Shown in pieces: positions 24,215 through 33,076 of a DNA stretch of 64,000 nt. Position 1 is the stretch's first letter; each line of letters starts with the position of its first letter. The notes beneath the pieces are model-generated. The model saw only the letters and a program-made list of their open reading frames with translations, ran no database searches and had not been told where the DNA came from. Made by a program: the position numbers and the translations under genes. This DNA comes from Candidatus Protochlamydia amoebophila UWE25. Lineage in GTDB: Bacteria; Chlamydiota; Chlamydiia; Chlamydiales; Parachlamydiaceae. The stretch lies in assembly GCF_000011565.2 (NCBI RefSeq), contig NC_005861.2, forward strand, positions 1,612,001 through 1,676,000, written 5' to 3'.

Positions 24215-24831
24215 GGTAGTGCTAAATAGGTAAGGCTCTCAATTGTCTATTGTGATCACAAATAAAATATTTTATTAACTAAATGGGATTAGTTAGCTTT
24301 TTAGAAAATGAAAGTGTTTTCCTTACAAAACTTGCATACCTTTGTCTTAAGAGTAAAATTAAATTTTTCAATGTAGCTTGTCTGGCCAGATAGCTTGCTA
24401 ACTGCTTGATGTTTGCTCCAAAGAATGGTTTCATAATAGGCATTAAATTTATCCGTGAAATAGAGGGCTTTTTTTAAGGATTCAGGTCGTTTTGCAAAAA
24501 GAAGCTCAGCGGTTTTTTTGTCTCGAGGATCTAATTGCCTAGCCAACACTTGGCAATTTTTTTATGGAAAACGAGCCATAGCCACAGATCATTTTTCTTA
24601 TTTCCTGCCCAACTCCATCGCTCATCTCCTTCAAGTTTAGCCACTTCTAGCTCATCGTTCTCATGACAAGTGACGTGTACATTTAAATCCCCAGGTAAAT
24701 CATTGATAATAAAATCAATTCTTTGTTTGTTAATAATTTTAGCCCCATTATTTACCACACTTTGAATTAAGACATTAGTTTATCCAATTAGAGTAGTTTA
24801 TTGGAATAGCCTTTACTTATTTAGTACTACC
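24215..24831 (-). mobile_element. IS1-like insertion sequence remnant, copy 1
   Basis: 617 bp bounded by inverted ends GGTAGTGCTAAATAGGTAAG (left) and the complement of GGTAGTACTAAATAAGTAAAGG (right). Inside, on the minus strand, are two overlapping frames (24531-24758 and 24301-24549). Together they read as an InsB-type transposase: DERWSWAGNKKNDLWLW, then ALYFTDKFNAYYETILW (D...Y region), then SYIEKFNFTLKTK (E-x-x-N). A frameshift near 24540 splits it, and the InsA-like N-terminus is missing, so the element is shorter than IS1 and inactive. No clear target duplication was seen. Confidence 0.85.
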
Positions 24832-24943
24832 TAAATATGGGATATGCTAACGACGAAAAACAAAATGAATTAAACAAAAAAATATATTTTAGTATTAATG
24901 CAGTACAAGCATATCTAGAAAAATAGAAAATTTCAAATTCCAT

Positions 24944-25381
24944 ATGGAGTACTATGTTGGGGCAGCAATTGGCTATAAACTGTCCGATTTCCGTTTTGAA
25001 TTAGATTCATCCTTTCAAAGTTTTCTTGAAAAGAAAACAAACCATACTTATGTGGTGCGTGGAGGAAAAAGATTTAAAGAGATCATATCACTCATCACTA
25101 ATGTGTATTATGATTTTGATGTTGACTTTCCTCTCAAGCCATATATAGGAAGAGGATTAGGTTATTATCAATCTAGAGGCCATACGCAATGGCAAAGATT
25201 AGATATGTTCTTATCTTCGCGACTACGTTTTAAAAATAAAGGATTAGTATGGCAAGCAATCGCTGGATTAAAATATTCCCTTTGCCGAAATACCGAGCTC
25301 GGTATTGAATACCGATTATTACAGCAAGAAAGATACCCTGTATTACAAAGAATTGGTTTAACTTTAACACGTTATTTTTAA
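24944..25381 (+). pseudogene. 3' fragment of an outer-membrane beta-barrel protein gene
   Basis: The visible 145 codons alternate polar and hydrophobic residues in barrel strands (YYVGAAIGYKLSDFRFELDSS, LKPYIGRGLGYY, LVWQAIAGLKYSL, TELGIEYRLLQ) and end in LTLTRYF, with the C-terminal Phe typical of outer-membrane proteins (OmpW/opacity-like). There is no signal peptide; the same frame stays open only back to 24899, and the IS1-like end lies at 24831. The 5' part has evidently been lost. The ATG at 24944 is an internal Met, not a true start. Confidence 0.72.
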
Positions 25382-25761
25382 TTTTTACATTTAGAACAAG
25401 TTAGAATCCGACTTAGCGAGTAATCAAAGTAATAAAACTTCGAAGAAGTAGCCTTTTTAAAAAGGCCACTTCCATATGTTTTTAGCTATAGAAATTATAA
25501 AAGGATTGCTTAGATCGCATTCCTTTTTCAAATTATGCTCGATTTGAATTGCCTAATAAAACATGTTGAGCAAATTAGAGTCTATCTTCTCTTAATAAAG
25601 ATTTGGCCGCCATATATATTATAAATTTTCTTTTCATTTTATCTTTAATAAAATCTTTAGTTACCATTTTTGAATCAATTTAGCCTAGAAAAAAATAAAC
25701 TTATTAAATATAATTGCTATTATTTAACTAATCATCTTCTCTTAATAAAGATAGAGGTCTT
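25382..25761. other. Gap with hairpin and 19-bp direct repeat
   Basis: Non-coding. Contains the hairpin at 25445-25472 and two copies of ATCTTCTCTTAATAAAGAT at 25584-25602 and 25734-25752, the second ending ten bases before the F-box gene start. Confidence 0.6.
25445..25472 (+). terminator. Hairpin after the barrel fragment
   Basis: GAAGT-A-GCCTTTTT pairs with AAAAAGGC-C-ACTTC, a 13-bp stem with one mismatch. It is followed by CATATGTTTTTAG and could terminate the barrel gene transcript. Confidence 0.55.
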
Positions 25762-27171
25762 ATGCAAATTTCTTTAAAATCCCCTATGGAAGTTTTGCCT
25801 GAAGAAACAAAAGTTGCCATTTTTAATCATCTTAAGAGCCCAAAAGACCTCGCCATGGCTTCTTTAGTCAGCAAAGCATGGCAACAGCTAGCAGAGGATT
25901 CCTCTTTATGGAAAGCCCAGTTTTGTCGCCAATGGAAAAAGTTGACATTCTCGACCCGCCCGACCTTAAATTCAAACTGGAAGAAAATTTATAAAAAAAA
26001 GCATCAAATTCTAAAAGAAGTCAAACGTAACAAACCCACATTATGTGAAGATCGTTGTAAGCATGACACCTACCAATTACCTGGCTTTGCAGCAACGGAA
26101 ACTGTTAAATTAAAGGTAGAAAAAAAAGTAGCTTTCATCCAAGTCACTTCTGGAACTGCTCAAGTCTATTCTCTTGAGGAAAAGGGCTGTCAATTAGTTT
26201 TTGATAACCTAAAAGACGAAAACTCTCGTTTGATCCACTATCTAGAAGGGCATATGATCCAAGTTACCCAAGAAGGTTCCCTCTATCGCTGGCCACTCAA
26301 AGAACCTTTTCCTTCGCAACCCTTAAGCAGGGTGGGAAATTTTGAAGAAGCCCATGTTGACCAAGAGTTGCTTATTTTAGTGTTGCCTCAGCGCAAGCAA
26401 TTTGCCATTTTTAATATAGAAAATGGCTTAAAATATTACGAATCTCCCTTTTTCCGCTCTTCCATCCGCTCGCTCGATTGCCGCGATAACCAAATTTTGA
26501 TTCAATGTGAAGATGGCAAGCTTTATTTTATCAAAGCTATTCGAAAAGAGAATGCCTCCCAAAATCTGGAACCGATCCTTTTGGAGGGGCTCTTTTTAGA
26601 TCCTCTTTCCAAAGAGCTGGTGCAATTTGATGAAAAGCGTGTCATTATTTTGGGGAAGGATGCGGTGAAACGCCTCTGTACGGTTTGGAATGTTACTAGC
26701 GGAGAAAAAATCTTTGAGGGGTCTCTTGAGAGAGGATCAAAATTTAGTCGCAACTCCAAAGCTAAATGTATTACTGCTTCAGCCTATAATGGCGAAAAAC
26801 TCGCCGTGGGATTTGATTTAGGGGATGTCACTTTTTATGAACCTACTACTGGAAAAAGGATTACAACGCACTCCTTTGGTATATCTCCTGTCCAGTTTCT
26901 TAGCTTCGACCGCGATCAGGAACATTGCTGGGTGGCCACTAATCCCTACTATATAATCGAATGCCTAAATATCAAAGATAAGCCTGAAACAGTGGGAGCT
27001 TTTTGCTCTATTAAACAAAAAAAGAAATTGGAAGATAGAGAAGCAGAAGCATTAGAGTGTAATTTAATAGGTATTTATGCAGATGAGCGCCGTTTGGCTT
27101 GCTGCGATAAAGAAGGGGGGTTAGATGTTTGGGACTTTGCTAAGGCTTCACTCCCCCATTCACATCCTTAA
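25762..27171 (+). CDS. F-box protein with probable beta-propeller, candidate effector
   Basis: 469 residues. Residues 8-52 form an F-box: MEVLPEETKVAIFNHLKSPKDLAMASLVSKAWQQLAEDSSLWK contains the L-P-x-E-x-x-x-x-I-x-x-x-L, D-L-x-x-x-S-x-V-S-K-x-W and S-L-W-K landmarks. The rest consists of short strand-rich blocks (KLAVGFDLGDVTFYEPTTGK, RRLACCDKEGGLDVWDF), reminiscent of WD40 blades, though irregular. F-box proteins plug into host SCF ubiquitin ligases; the family is expanded in amoeba-associated chlamydiae and occurs in Legionella effectors. Translocation is inferred. It lies inside the segment enclosed by the two inverted IS1-like remnants. Confidence 0.85.
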   Translation: MQISLKSPMEVLPEETKVAIFNHLKSPKDLAMASLVSKAWQQLAEDSSLWKAQFCRQWKKLTFSTRPTLNSNWKKIYKKKHQILKEVKRNKPTLCEDRCKHDTYQLPGFAATETVKLKVEKKVAFIQVTSGTAQVYSLEEKGCQLVFDNLKDENSRLIHYLEGHMIQVTQEGSLYRWPLKEPFPSQPLSRVGNFEEAHVDQELLILVLPQRKQFAIFNIENGLKYYESPFFRSSIRSLDCRDNQILIQCEDGKLYFIKAIRKENASQNLEPILLEGLFLDPLSKELVQFDEKRVIILGKDAVKRLCTVWNVTSGEKIFEGSLERGSKFSRNSKAKCITASAYNGEKLAVGFDLGDVTFYEPTTGKRITTHSFGISPVQFLSFDRDQEHCWVATNPYYIIECLNIKDKPETVGAFCSIKQKKKLEDREAEALECNLIGIYADERRLACCDKEGGLDVWDFAKASLPHSHP

Positions 27172-27186
27172 GCTTTGAAATTTAGC

Positions 27187-29739
27187 TTATTCAGTTGACC
27201 GTCTAATCAAGGCTTGCTTTAAAGCTTCCTCTTCATAAATAAAAGGATCAGCTTGCTCCAAATCCTGGGCAAGCTGAAAAGTCGCCCTGGATTGTAGGTT
27301 TAATAACTCTTCGACAAAAGAAAGCGTAGCGCTAGACATAGGATAATGAATTAATCTAAACTGAGAGTTTATTGACCATTCAATTATTACTTTTGAAATG
27401 TTTAGATATTGTGTTCTGAAATAAGCATCTTCAGGCTCTTTCCCTTCTCCTAGTTCCTGCATTAAACGTCGATTTTGCTGAATTATTCTCTTTATTTCCT
27501 CTAGGCCCTTTTTTAAGGCAGTTTTTTCCAGAAATTTATCTATAACACTTTTATAAGCTTCATAACGTTTAGCTTCGCCATATGATAACTTTTCAGCTAA
27601 ATCTAGCTTTTCTTTAGGTTCAAGATTTAGGAAAGTTGAATTTTCTGGTAGATTCTCTTCTAGTGAGAACAACAACCTCTTTTCTTCTGGAGTCAAATCC
27701 TTTTCTTTCAATTCTTGCTCAAACTCTTCTTTTTCCCTCTCTTTCTCCTCTATGGTGATTTTTAGTTCCTCGATTTGTTTTTGATGTTGAAAAAAAGGGG
27801 CTTGCCGATACTGTTGATAGCGACTTTCAAATGTTTTATCCATCCGTCCTGTTAACTCTGTTCTAAATTCATTGAACGTGTCTTGCATTGTTTTAATTCT
27901 TGCTTGTTCTATTTTAAAATCCACAATCGCTATATGGGAAGGAGAGTGATTAAGATTTGCTAATGCATCGAGAATGCGCATGAGTTCATTAACGGTGCTT
28001 TGCACCTCTTTTAAATTTTCTAACTTTTTGTACAAGGGGGTGTGACTAGCGCTAGTTTTTTCAATCTCTAACCCGTTAAAAAGTTTGCCCAGCTTCTCCA
28101 ATTCTTTTTCTAAATCGGTGACTAAAGCAATTTTTTTTCGTGTAAACTTTAGGCTTTTACCCAGGCTTGCAATAATGAGTTTGCCTACTTCTTGAGTACC
28201 TTCCAAAGGGCTAATCTCTTTTTTGGCAATAGCATTAAGGATTTTCATAGCACCGGAGCGCACTTTTTTTTCAATTAAATCGTCCACTTTATTTAAGGCA
28301 GAAGGAGCTATTAAAGTATGATGGTTTAAAAAATAAAAGTTCGTGTTTGCCCATAAAGAAGGATTCACCCATTTTTTAAACACTTCATCCACATTTACAT
28401 CCACTCTCTTTAATCGTTTATTTTTTAGTAATGCATTAATAACATTTCTAGGAATCCCCTTTGTTTGCAGCTTGCCTATTATTTCTTGCGGCTGCCTTTG
28501 TCGCTCCTCTATATATTGGAATAAAGAATCTTTTGCTAGGGCTTGATTCTCTATAGAAAGAGGAAATGTCTCTTTCCATAAGTTTTCAATTCCCTCAGAT
28601 GCGTAAATCTTATTGTCTAAAATAGCTTTAATGGTCTTTTGAAGTCCTTCTTCAGAGACATTTAGCTCAAGGAGCCTTTCTTTTAACGGAAGAGGAATTT
28701 CTTTTTGGTTATCACGCAATGCGCGTACTGCTTCCACTAAAGACTTTTTTAACTCTGGATGTTCTGGAGAAGAAGGAAATGTCTCTTTCCACAAGTTTTC
28801 AATTCCCTCAGATGCGCGAATCTTATTGTCTAAAATAGCTTTAATTGTCTTTTGAAGTCTTTCTTTAGAGACATTTATCTTAAGGAGCCTTTCTTTTAAC
28901 GGAAGAGGAATTTCTCTTTGGTTTTCACGCAATGCGCGTACTGCTTCCAGTAAAGACTCTTTAAGCGTATAAAGATAGGTATCATTCACTTCGGCAAATA
29001 AAGAGTGATGACAAGCTTCTGTGCCTGTTTGTTCTGAGCCGATGTAAAATTGTTTTTTGGCTGGTAGCCAATCAATTTGACATTCCAACCCAGAGTAAGC
29101 TATGCCCATGTGAAGAAAAAGAAGTAGCCGCGCTTGCGCATGCATGTCAATTAATTCTGCAGGGGGATTTTCATTTTTATCTCCCCGATTATTATAGGCA
29201 TCCATTTTAGCAATGAATTGACCAAGCTTCAAAGAAAGGGGGTTATTAATTTGGAAAAAGGGTTCTACAGCTTTTGCAATAAATTCTTTTGCATTGATAT
29301 AAATTTCTCTATTGCTCTCTAAACCAAAGGAAGAACGCTTTTCAAGTTTAGGTGGGTTTATTTTATCCCCTGCTTTGGATTTTGTTCCCCTAGAAGGCAT
29401 TGCGGCCGGAAAAGTTTCTTGATAAACTTTACTCTCTTTTTGAGTGCTTTTTCTTGTCGGCAAACTCCTGCTGCTATTCAAAGAACTAGTATCCTCGGCT
29501 TCTAAGGCCTCTTCTTCTTCTTTTGTTCGCCTAGGAAATTTATGAGGGGGAGATGATTCGGGAGTAGATAAACTTTGAATGGCGGTCTGAGCCGCTTCCT
29601 CAGTTTTTTGATGAGTATCTTCTATTTTTTCCTTTCCTTTTTGTTTTCTTTTTTTTCCTTCTGCAGCTTGCGACGCAGGTTGTTGGATATTTTGTTCTTG
29701 AGATGGATGACTTGGAAAAGATCCGGTTGGGTTGACCAT
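27187..29739 (-). CDS. 850-residue hypothetical protein with disordered N-terminus, internal repeat and coiled coils
   Basis: I do not recognise a family. The first ~150 residues are low-complexity (Lys, Glu, Ser, Pro, Gln-rich), including GKKRKQKGKEK, which looks like a basic nuclear-localisation-like cluster. In the middle a ~71-residue unit is repeated in tandem (EAVRALR-x-NQ-x-EIPLPLKERLL ... ASEGIENLWKETFP). The C-terminal third is strongly helical with Glu/Lys coiled coil (EEKEREKEEFEQELKEKD). I chose the ATG at 29739, preceded by AGGGGG, over the TTG 17 codons upstream. The gene is convergent with the F-box gene (15-base gap) inside the IS-flanked segment. The architecture suggests a secreted host-interacting protein, but there is no direct evidence. 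Confidence 0.75.
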   Translation of the reverse strand: MVNPTGSFPSHPSQEQNIQQPASQAAEGKKRKQKGKEKIEDTHQKTEEAAQTAIQSLSTPESSPPHKFPRRTKEEEEALEAEDTSSLNSSRSLPTRKSTQKESKVYQETFPAAMPSRGTKSKAGDKINPPKLEKRSSFGLESNREIYINAKEFIAKAVEPFFQINNPLSLKLGQFIAKMDAYNNRGDKNENPPAELIDMHAQARLLLFLHMGIAYSGLECQIDWLPAKKQFYIGSEQTGTEACHHSLFAEVNDTYLYTLKESLLEAVRALRENQREIPLPLKERLLKINVSKERLQKTIKAILDNKIRASEGIENLWKETFPSSPEHPELKKSLVEAVRALRDNQKEIPLPLKERLLELNVSEEGLQKTIKAILDNKIYASEGIENLWKETFPLSIENQALAKDSLFQYIEERQRQPQEIIGKLQTKGIPRNVINALLKNKRLKRVDVNVDEVFKKWVNPSLWANTNFYFLNHHTLIAPSALNKVDDLIEKKVRSGAMKILNAIAKKEISPLEGTQEVGKLIIASLGKSLKFTRKKIALVTDLEKELEKLGKLFNGLEIEKTSASHTPLYKKLENLKEVQSTVNELMRILDALANLNHSPSHIAIVDFKIEQARIKTMQDTFNEFRTELTGRMDKTFESRYQQYRQAPFFQHQKQIEELKITIEEKEREKEEFEQELKEKDLTPEEKRLLFSLEENLPENSTFLNLEPKEKLDLAEKLSYGEAKRYEAYKSVIDKFLEKTALKKGLEEIKRIIQQNRRLMQELGEGKEPEDAYFRTQYLNISKVIIEWSINSQFRLIHYPMSSATLSFVEELLNLQSRATFQLAQDLEQADPFIYEEEALKQALIRRSTE
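28540..28960 (-). repeat. Tandem ~213-bp duplication inside the 850-residue protein
   Basis: Two adjacent units, about 28750-28960 and 28540-28748, encode near-identical 71-residue segments (AILDNKI-x-ASEGIENLWK in both). The high identity indicates a recent in-frame tandem duplication. Confidence 0.9.
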
Positions 29740-29904
29740 AGCTAAACCCCCTTTTTTTCCTCCTAAGGTGCAATTTGCATGCCAATCCAAAGTGAAAATG
29801 AAAAGTTGGTTTTTAATAGCGGAAAAATGAGCTTGAACTGAGAATGCAATAGAAAATCAAAACCAAGCGAATTCTCTATGAAAATATCTAGGTAAAAGAA
29901 ATAA

Positions 29905-30215
29905 ATAGCCGTTTTTTTTGACCTGCTTAAATTTGCAAAACTACCCAAATCATTAAAAAAAGCTCTCTATTTCACGGATAAATTTAATGTCTATTATGAA
30001 ACCATTCTTTGGAGTCAACATCAACCAGTTAGCAAGTAATCTGGTCAGACAAGCGACATGGAAAGATTTAATTGTACTCTTAAGACAAAGATGTGCAAGG
30101 CTTGTAAGGAAAACACTTTCATTTTCTAAAAAACTAACTAATCCCATTTAGTTAATAAAATACTTTATTTGTGATTACAATAGACAATTGAGAGCCTTAC
30201 CTATTTAGCACTACC
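29905..30215 (+). mobile_element. IS1-like insertion sequence remnant, copy 2, 5'-truncated
   Basis: The 3' part of the same element as copy 1, in opposite orientation. TTCACGGATAAATTTAATG, GAAACCATTCTTTGGAG and the end GAGAGCCTTACCTATTTAGC-ACTACC match the minus strand of copy 1 at roughly 90 percent. The reading frame has a stop in VSK*SGQTS. The outer inverted end is at 30215. The 5' boundary is indistinct; similarity fades around 29870-29910. Confidence 0.85.
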
Positions 30216-30382
30216 TAATTTTTTAATACAAATTCATACGATTAAACCGCATTCATTTTTCCTCTATTTTTAACCATATGATTAAACTCTCTCTATTTCA
30301 GAAAATTTAAACTTGGAATCTTTTAATGCTTTCGTTATTTAGAAATAATAGAACAAAAGTAGAAAATCATGGAGGAAAGAAG

Positions 30383-30817
30383 ATGAAAGATAAAAATCCA
30401 ATAGAACCCTTGCTTTCGCAAATTACAGAGATTCTGCATAAAATTCAAAATCATGATGGCTCCATTTCCAATAATTTAACACCTCAAATTATAGAGGAAA
30501 TTGAAAGACTAGAAAATGCAATTGCTCTTTTTAATGATGTAAATCAAAAGACTTTTCAAGATGCGAATATTGACGTTGAAAACTTAAAAATAGATTCTAG
30601 CCGCTCTCAAATGATTAGTGATAAAGATAAGCGCGTATTAAAGCAAGCGCAAGAAATCGAGAAAGATGCGAAAAAACTACAGTTCGCCTTTTCAAAAATC
30701 ATGGAAAGAGGACAAAAAGTTTCTGTTAAAAAAGAAGATCCGCTTAAACAAAAAATCAAAGAACGGCGTAAACGATTTAAACCATTAGGTGGTGATAAAA
30801 ATTGGATTCCTATGTAA
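30383..30817 (+). CDS. Conserved-looking small helical protein, function unknown
   Basis: 144 residues from the ATG at 30383, which has a strong GGAGGAAAGAAG site; the ATG at 30326 would add 19 residues without such a site. The protein is helical and charged, with the C-terminal KERRKRFKPLGGDKNWIPM looking like a conserved tail. No domain recognised. It lies just upstream of the DUF115 operon (93-base gap), in the same orientation, and may be its first gene. Confidence 0.7.
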   Translation: MKDKNPIEPLLSQITEILHKIQNHDGSISNNLTPQIIEEIERLENAIALFNDVNQKTFQDANIDVENLKIDSSRSQMISDKDKRVLKQAQEIEKDAKKLQFAFSKIMERGQKVSVKKEDPLKQKIKERRKRFKPLGGDKNWIPM

Positions 30818-30841
30818 TAGCAATTTTGTAATAGCAATTTT
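30814..30841. repeat. 14-bp tandem repeat over a stop codon
   Basis: GTAATAGCAATTTT occurs twice back to back; the first copy contains the stop codon of the small gene. Confidence 0.9.
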
Positions 30842-30910
30842 GATTGAGAAAATTTGCAAGACATTCGCTTTTCTGTTAAATGATATTTAAATCCCGTTAA
30901 AGGAAAAAGA

Positions 30911-33076
30911 ATGTCTGATCCAAATCTATTCAATCAAAATCTTTCTCTTTTAGCCCTGATCAATCCCCCTTTAGCTGTAAAACTCCAATCCCTGCCTAAA
31001 CTTTCCTCTTTCGCAACGAAGCAGGAGGATGTTAACGTGTTTATTCATAAGGAAAATGAAGCTTTAGAACAAACCTCTATCTGGATTCGAGAATTAGATC
31101 TTGAAGATCGTGATGTTCTCTATATTTATGGGCTAGGTCTTGGATATGCTTATGATGTTTTACAGCCTTGGTTAAAAACTAACAGACATCGTTATCTAGT
31201 GTTTTTAGAAGATGAACCTGCAGTCATCCATTATTTTTTACAAACAAAAAAGTCTTCTGTTTTATTAAAAGATCCTCAGGTAGATATTATAGACATTTCC
31301 GAAGCTCAGCACGACCGCACAATTATCCGCTCAATAACAGAGGACCATATTCTTCGTTCCTTTGCCATCACAGCGCTCCCTTCTTATTCGACTCATAAAG
31401 CCAATTTTTTTGCTACAATCAAAGATTTGATTGAATTTGAATCTGCTGAATTAAATATTCGCTATCAAGAATTGGCTCAATTCGGAATAGTTTTTTTTAA
31501 TAATTTTTACCGCAACCTTTTCCAACTTCCCCAAGCTTACTTAGCAGACAATTTAGTTGGCAAATTCAAAGATATCCCAGCTATTATTTGTGGAGCTGGG
31601 CCTTCTTTAAACAAACAAGCTCCACTTTTAAAAAATTTATATGACAAAGCTGTTTTATTTGCTCCAGGCAGTGCTCTCAATGTCTTAAGTCATCAAGGCG
31701 TTTGGCCACATTTTGGAGTTAATATTGATCCTACCCCTGAAACTTTTCATCGTCAGGTGATGAATAAAGCCTTTGAAACCCCTATTTTTTATCGTCATCG
31801 CTTGTATTATGAAGCTTTAACTGCCATTCATGCCCCTCGATTATTTTTATCAGGAGCCGTTTATTATTCAGTAGCTAAATGGTTTGAAGAACAATTTAAT
31901 CTTCCTTCTTTACAACTAGAAGGAGGATATAATGTTGTTCATACAGCTTTAGAAATTGCTCACTTTTTGGGATGTAATCCGATTATTTTTGTTGGATTGG
32001 ATCTTTCCTATCAAGAAGGAGAGCATTATGCATCTGGCGTGGAAAGGCACCCACTTTTTCCTCAAAAAGCCGATCAAAAAACGCATTTAGGTCAACCTTT
32101 ACAAGTTAAAAATAAGAAAGGAGAACACGTCTGGAGTTATTGGCCTTGGATCGCTGAAGCTCAATGGATTGATCTTTATCAGCGTTCTCATCCCGATTTA
32201 AAAATTTTCAATGCCTCGGAAGAAGGAATTGGGCTTTTTTCCATTCCTAATCTTTCTTTAGAAGAACTCACTCAATCTCATTTATCTCACTCTTTCGATA
32301 TAAATGAAATGGTTCATCATAGGGTTCAAGAAGCTGGAAAAATTTCGGTTAGTCATTTGCACGTAAAAGAAGTAATAAACACTTTCTATCTCAGCCTCAA
32401 AAATTGTGAAAATACTCTTCAGGACATATTAAATACCTCAAAAGAAAATGAGATGATATTTCCGGACAAATTGAAGCAAGAGCCTGGCTTCAATTATCTG
32501 TTAAGCCAATTTGATGATTTTTTTATGACATTTATTCAGAAAGATTTACGAAATTTAAATCGCATATCGAATAATTTAAAAATGATTAAAGAACGCGAAC
32601 TAACAGAGGAGCGATATCGTTTTCTTTGGCAAACGTGCAAGGTTAATCTAACAATTATTGAAAACACATTAAAAGAAAATTCACCTGCAAATCAAACGCT
32701 ACCCGTTCAACATTTTCCCCTTTTTTCGAACTCTGACAGACAATCAACCTATTATGCATCCGGAAATGTTTATTCTACTTCATCCAATCTTGGTAGACCA
32801 TTTGAAGGAACTCATTATTACTTTTACGAGGATGGAACTTTAAAAAGTGAAATTAATTATCAAAAAGGTATTTTGAATGGCATGGTCAAACTGTATTACC
32901 CTCATGGCCAAATAAAAAGAGAGCTATATTTTTCGAATGGTCAGCGAGAAGGAGTAGAAAAAAGTTGGTATGAAAATGGCCAACTATTTACAGAAGTGAT
33001 ATATCATCAGAATTTACCTAAACAGGCCAGATGTTGGTTTCCAGACGGAACGATTGCAAAGGACGTGATCTTATGA
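30911..33076 (+). CDS. DUF115 (Maf/MptE-like) protein with C-terminal MORN_2 repeats, first of three paralogs
   Basis: 721 residues. The central block PAIICGAGPSLNKQAPLL (about 222-240) followed by LFAPGSALNVLSHQGVWPHFGVNIDPTPET is the DUF115 signature (G-x-GPSL, then a G-x-x-P-D/H-F-x-x-x-x-D). This family includes flagellin-modifying Maf proteins and the archaeal pterin enzyme MptE. YNVVHTALEIAHFLGCNPIIFVGLDLSY is the second conserved block. Residues 631-721 contain three to four MORN_2/YwqK-type repeats (YENGQLFTEVIYH pattern). No signal peptide. Its stop overlaps the start of the next paralog by four bases (ATGA). A glycosyl- or sugar-acid transferase role is possible but unproven. Confidence 0.83.
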   Translation: MSDPNLFNQNLSLLALINPPLAVKLQSLPKLSSFATKQEDVNVFIHKENEALEQTSIWIRELDLEDRDVLYIYGLGLGYAYDVLQPWLKTNRHRYLVFLEDEPAVIHYFLQTKKSSVLLKDPQVDIIDISEAQHDRTIIRSITEDHILRSFAITALPSYSTHKANFFATIKDLIEFESAELNIRYQELAQFGIVFFNNFYRNLFQLPQAYLADNLVGKFKDIPAIICGAGPSLNKQAPLLKNLYDKAVLFAPGSALNVLSHQGVWPHFGVNIDPTPETFHRQVMNKAFETPIFYRHRLYYEALTAIHAPRLFLSGAVYYSVAKWFEEQFNLPSLQLEGGYNVVHTALEIAHFLGCNPIIFVGLDLSYQEGEHYASGVERHPLFPQKADQKTHLGQPLQVKNKKGEHVWSYWPWIAEAQWIDLYQRSHPDLKIFNASEEGIGLFSIPNLSLEELTQSHLSHSFDINEMVHHRVQEAGKISVSHLHVKEVINTFYLSLKNCENTLQDILNTSKENEMIFPDKLKQEPGFNYLLSQFDDFFMTFIQKDLRNLNRISNNLKMIKERELTEERYRFLWQTCKVNLTIIENTLKENSPANQTLPVQHFPLFSNSDRQSTYYASGNVYSTSSNLGRPFEGTHYYFYEDGTLKSEINYQKGILNGMVKLYYPHGQIKRELYFSNGQREGVEKSWYENGQLFTEVIYHQNLPKQARCWFPDGTIAKDVIL

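Noticed and set aside
24944-25381. Intact small outer-membrane protein
   Set aside because: Lacks signal peptide and first strands; barrel-like sequence already begins upstream of the ATG, next to the IS end, so it is a remnant.
33031-33072. Upstream in-frame ATG for the second DUF115 gene
   Set aside because: It would overlap the preceding gene by 46 bases and add a non-homologous 14 residues; the ATGA overlap at 33073 matches the coupling of the next pair.
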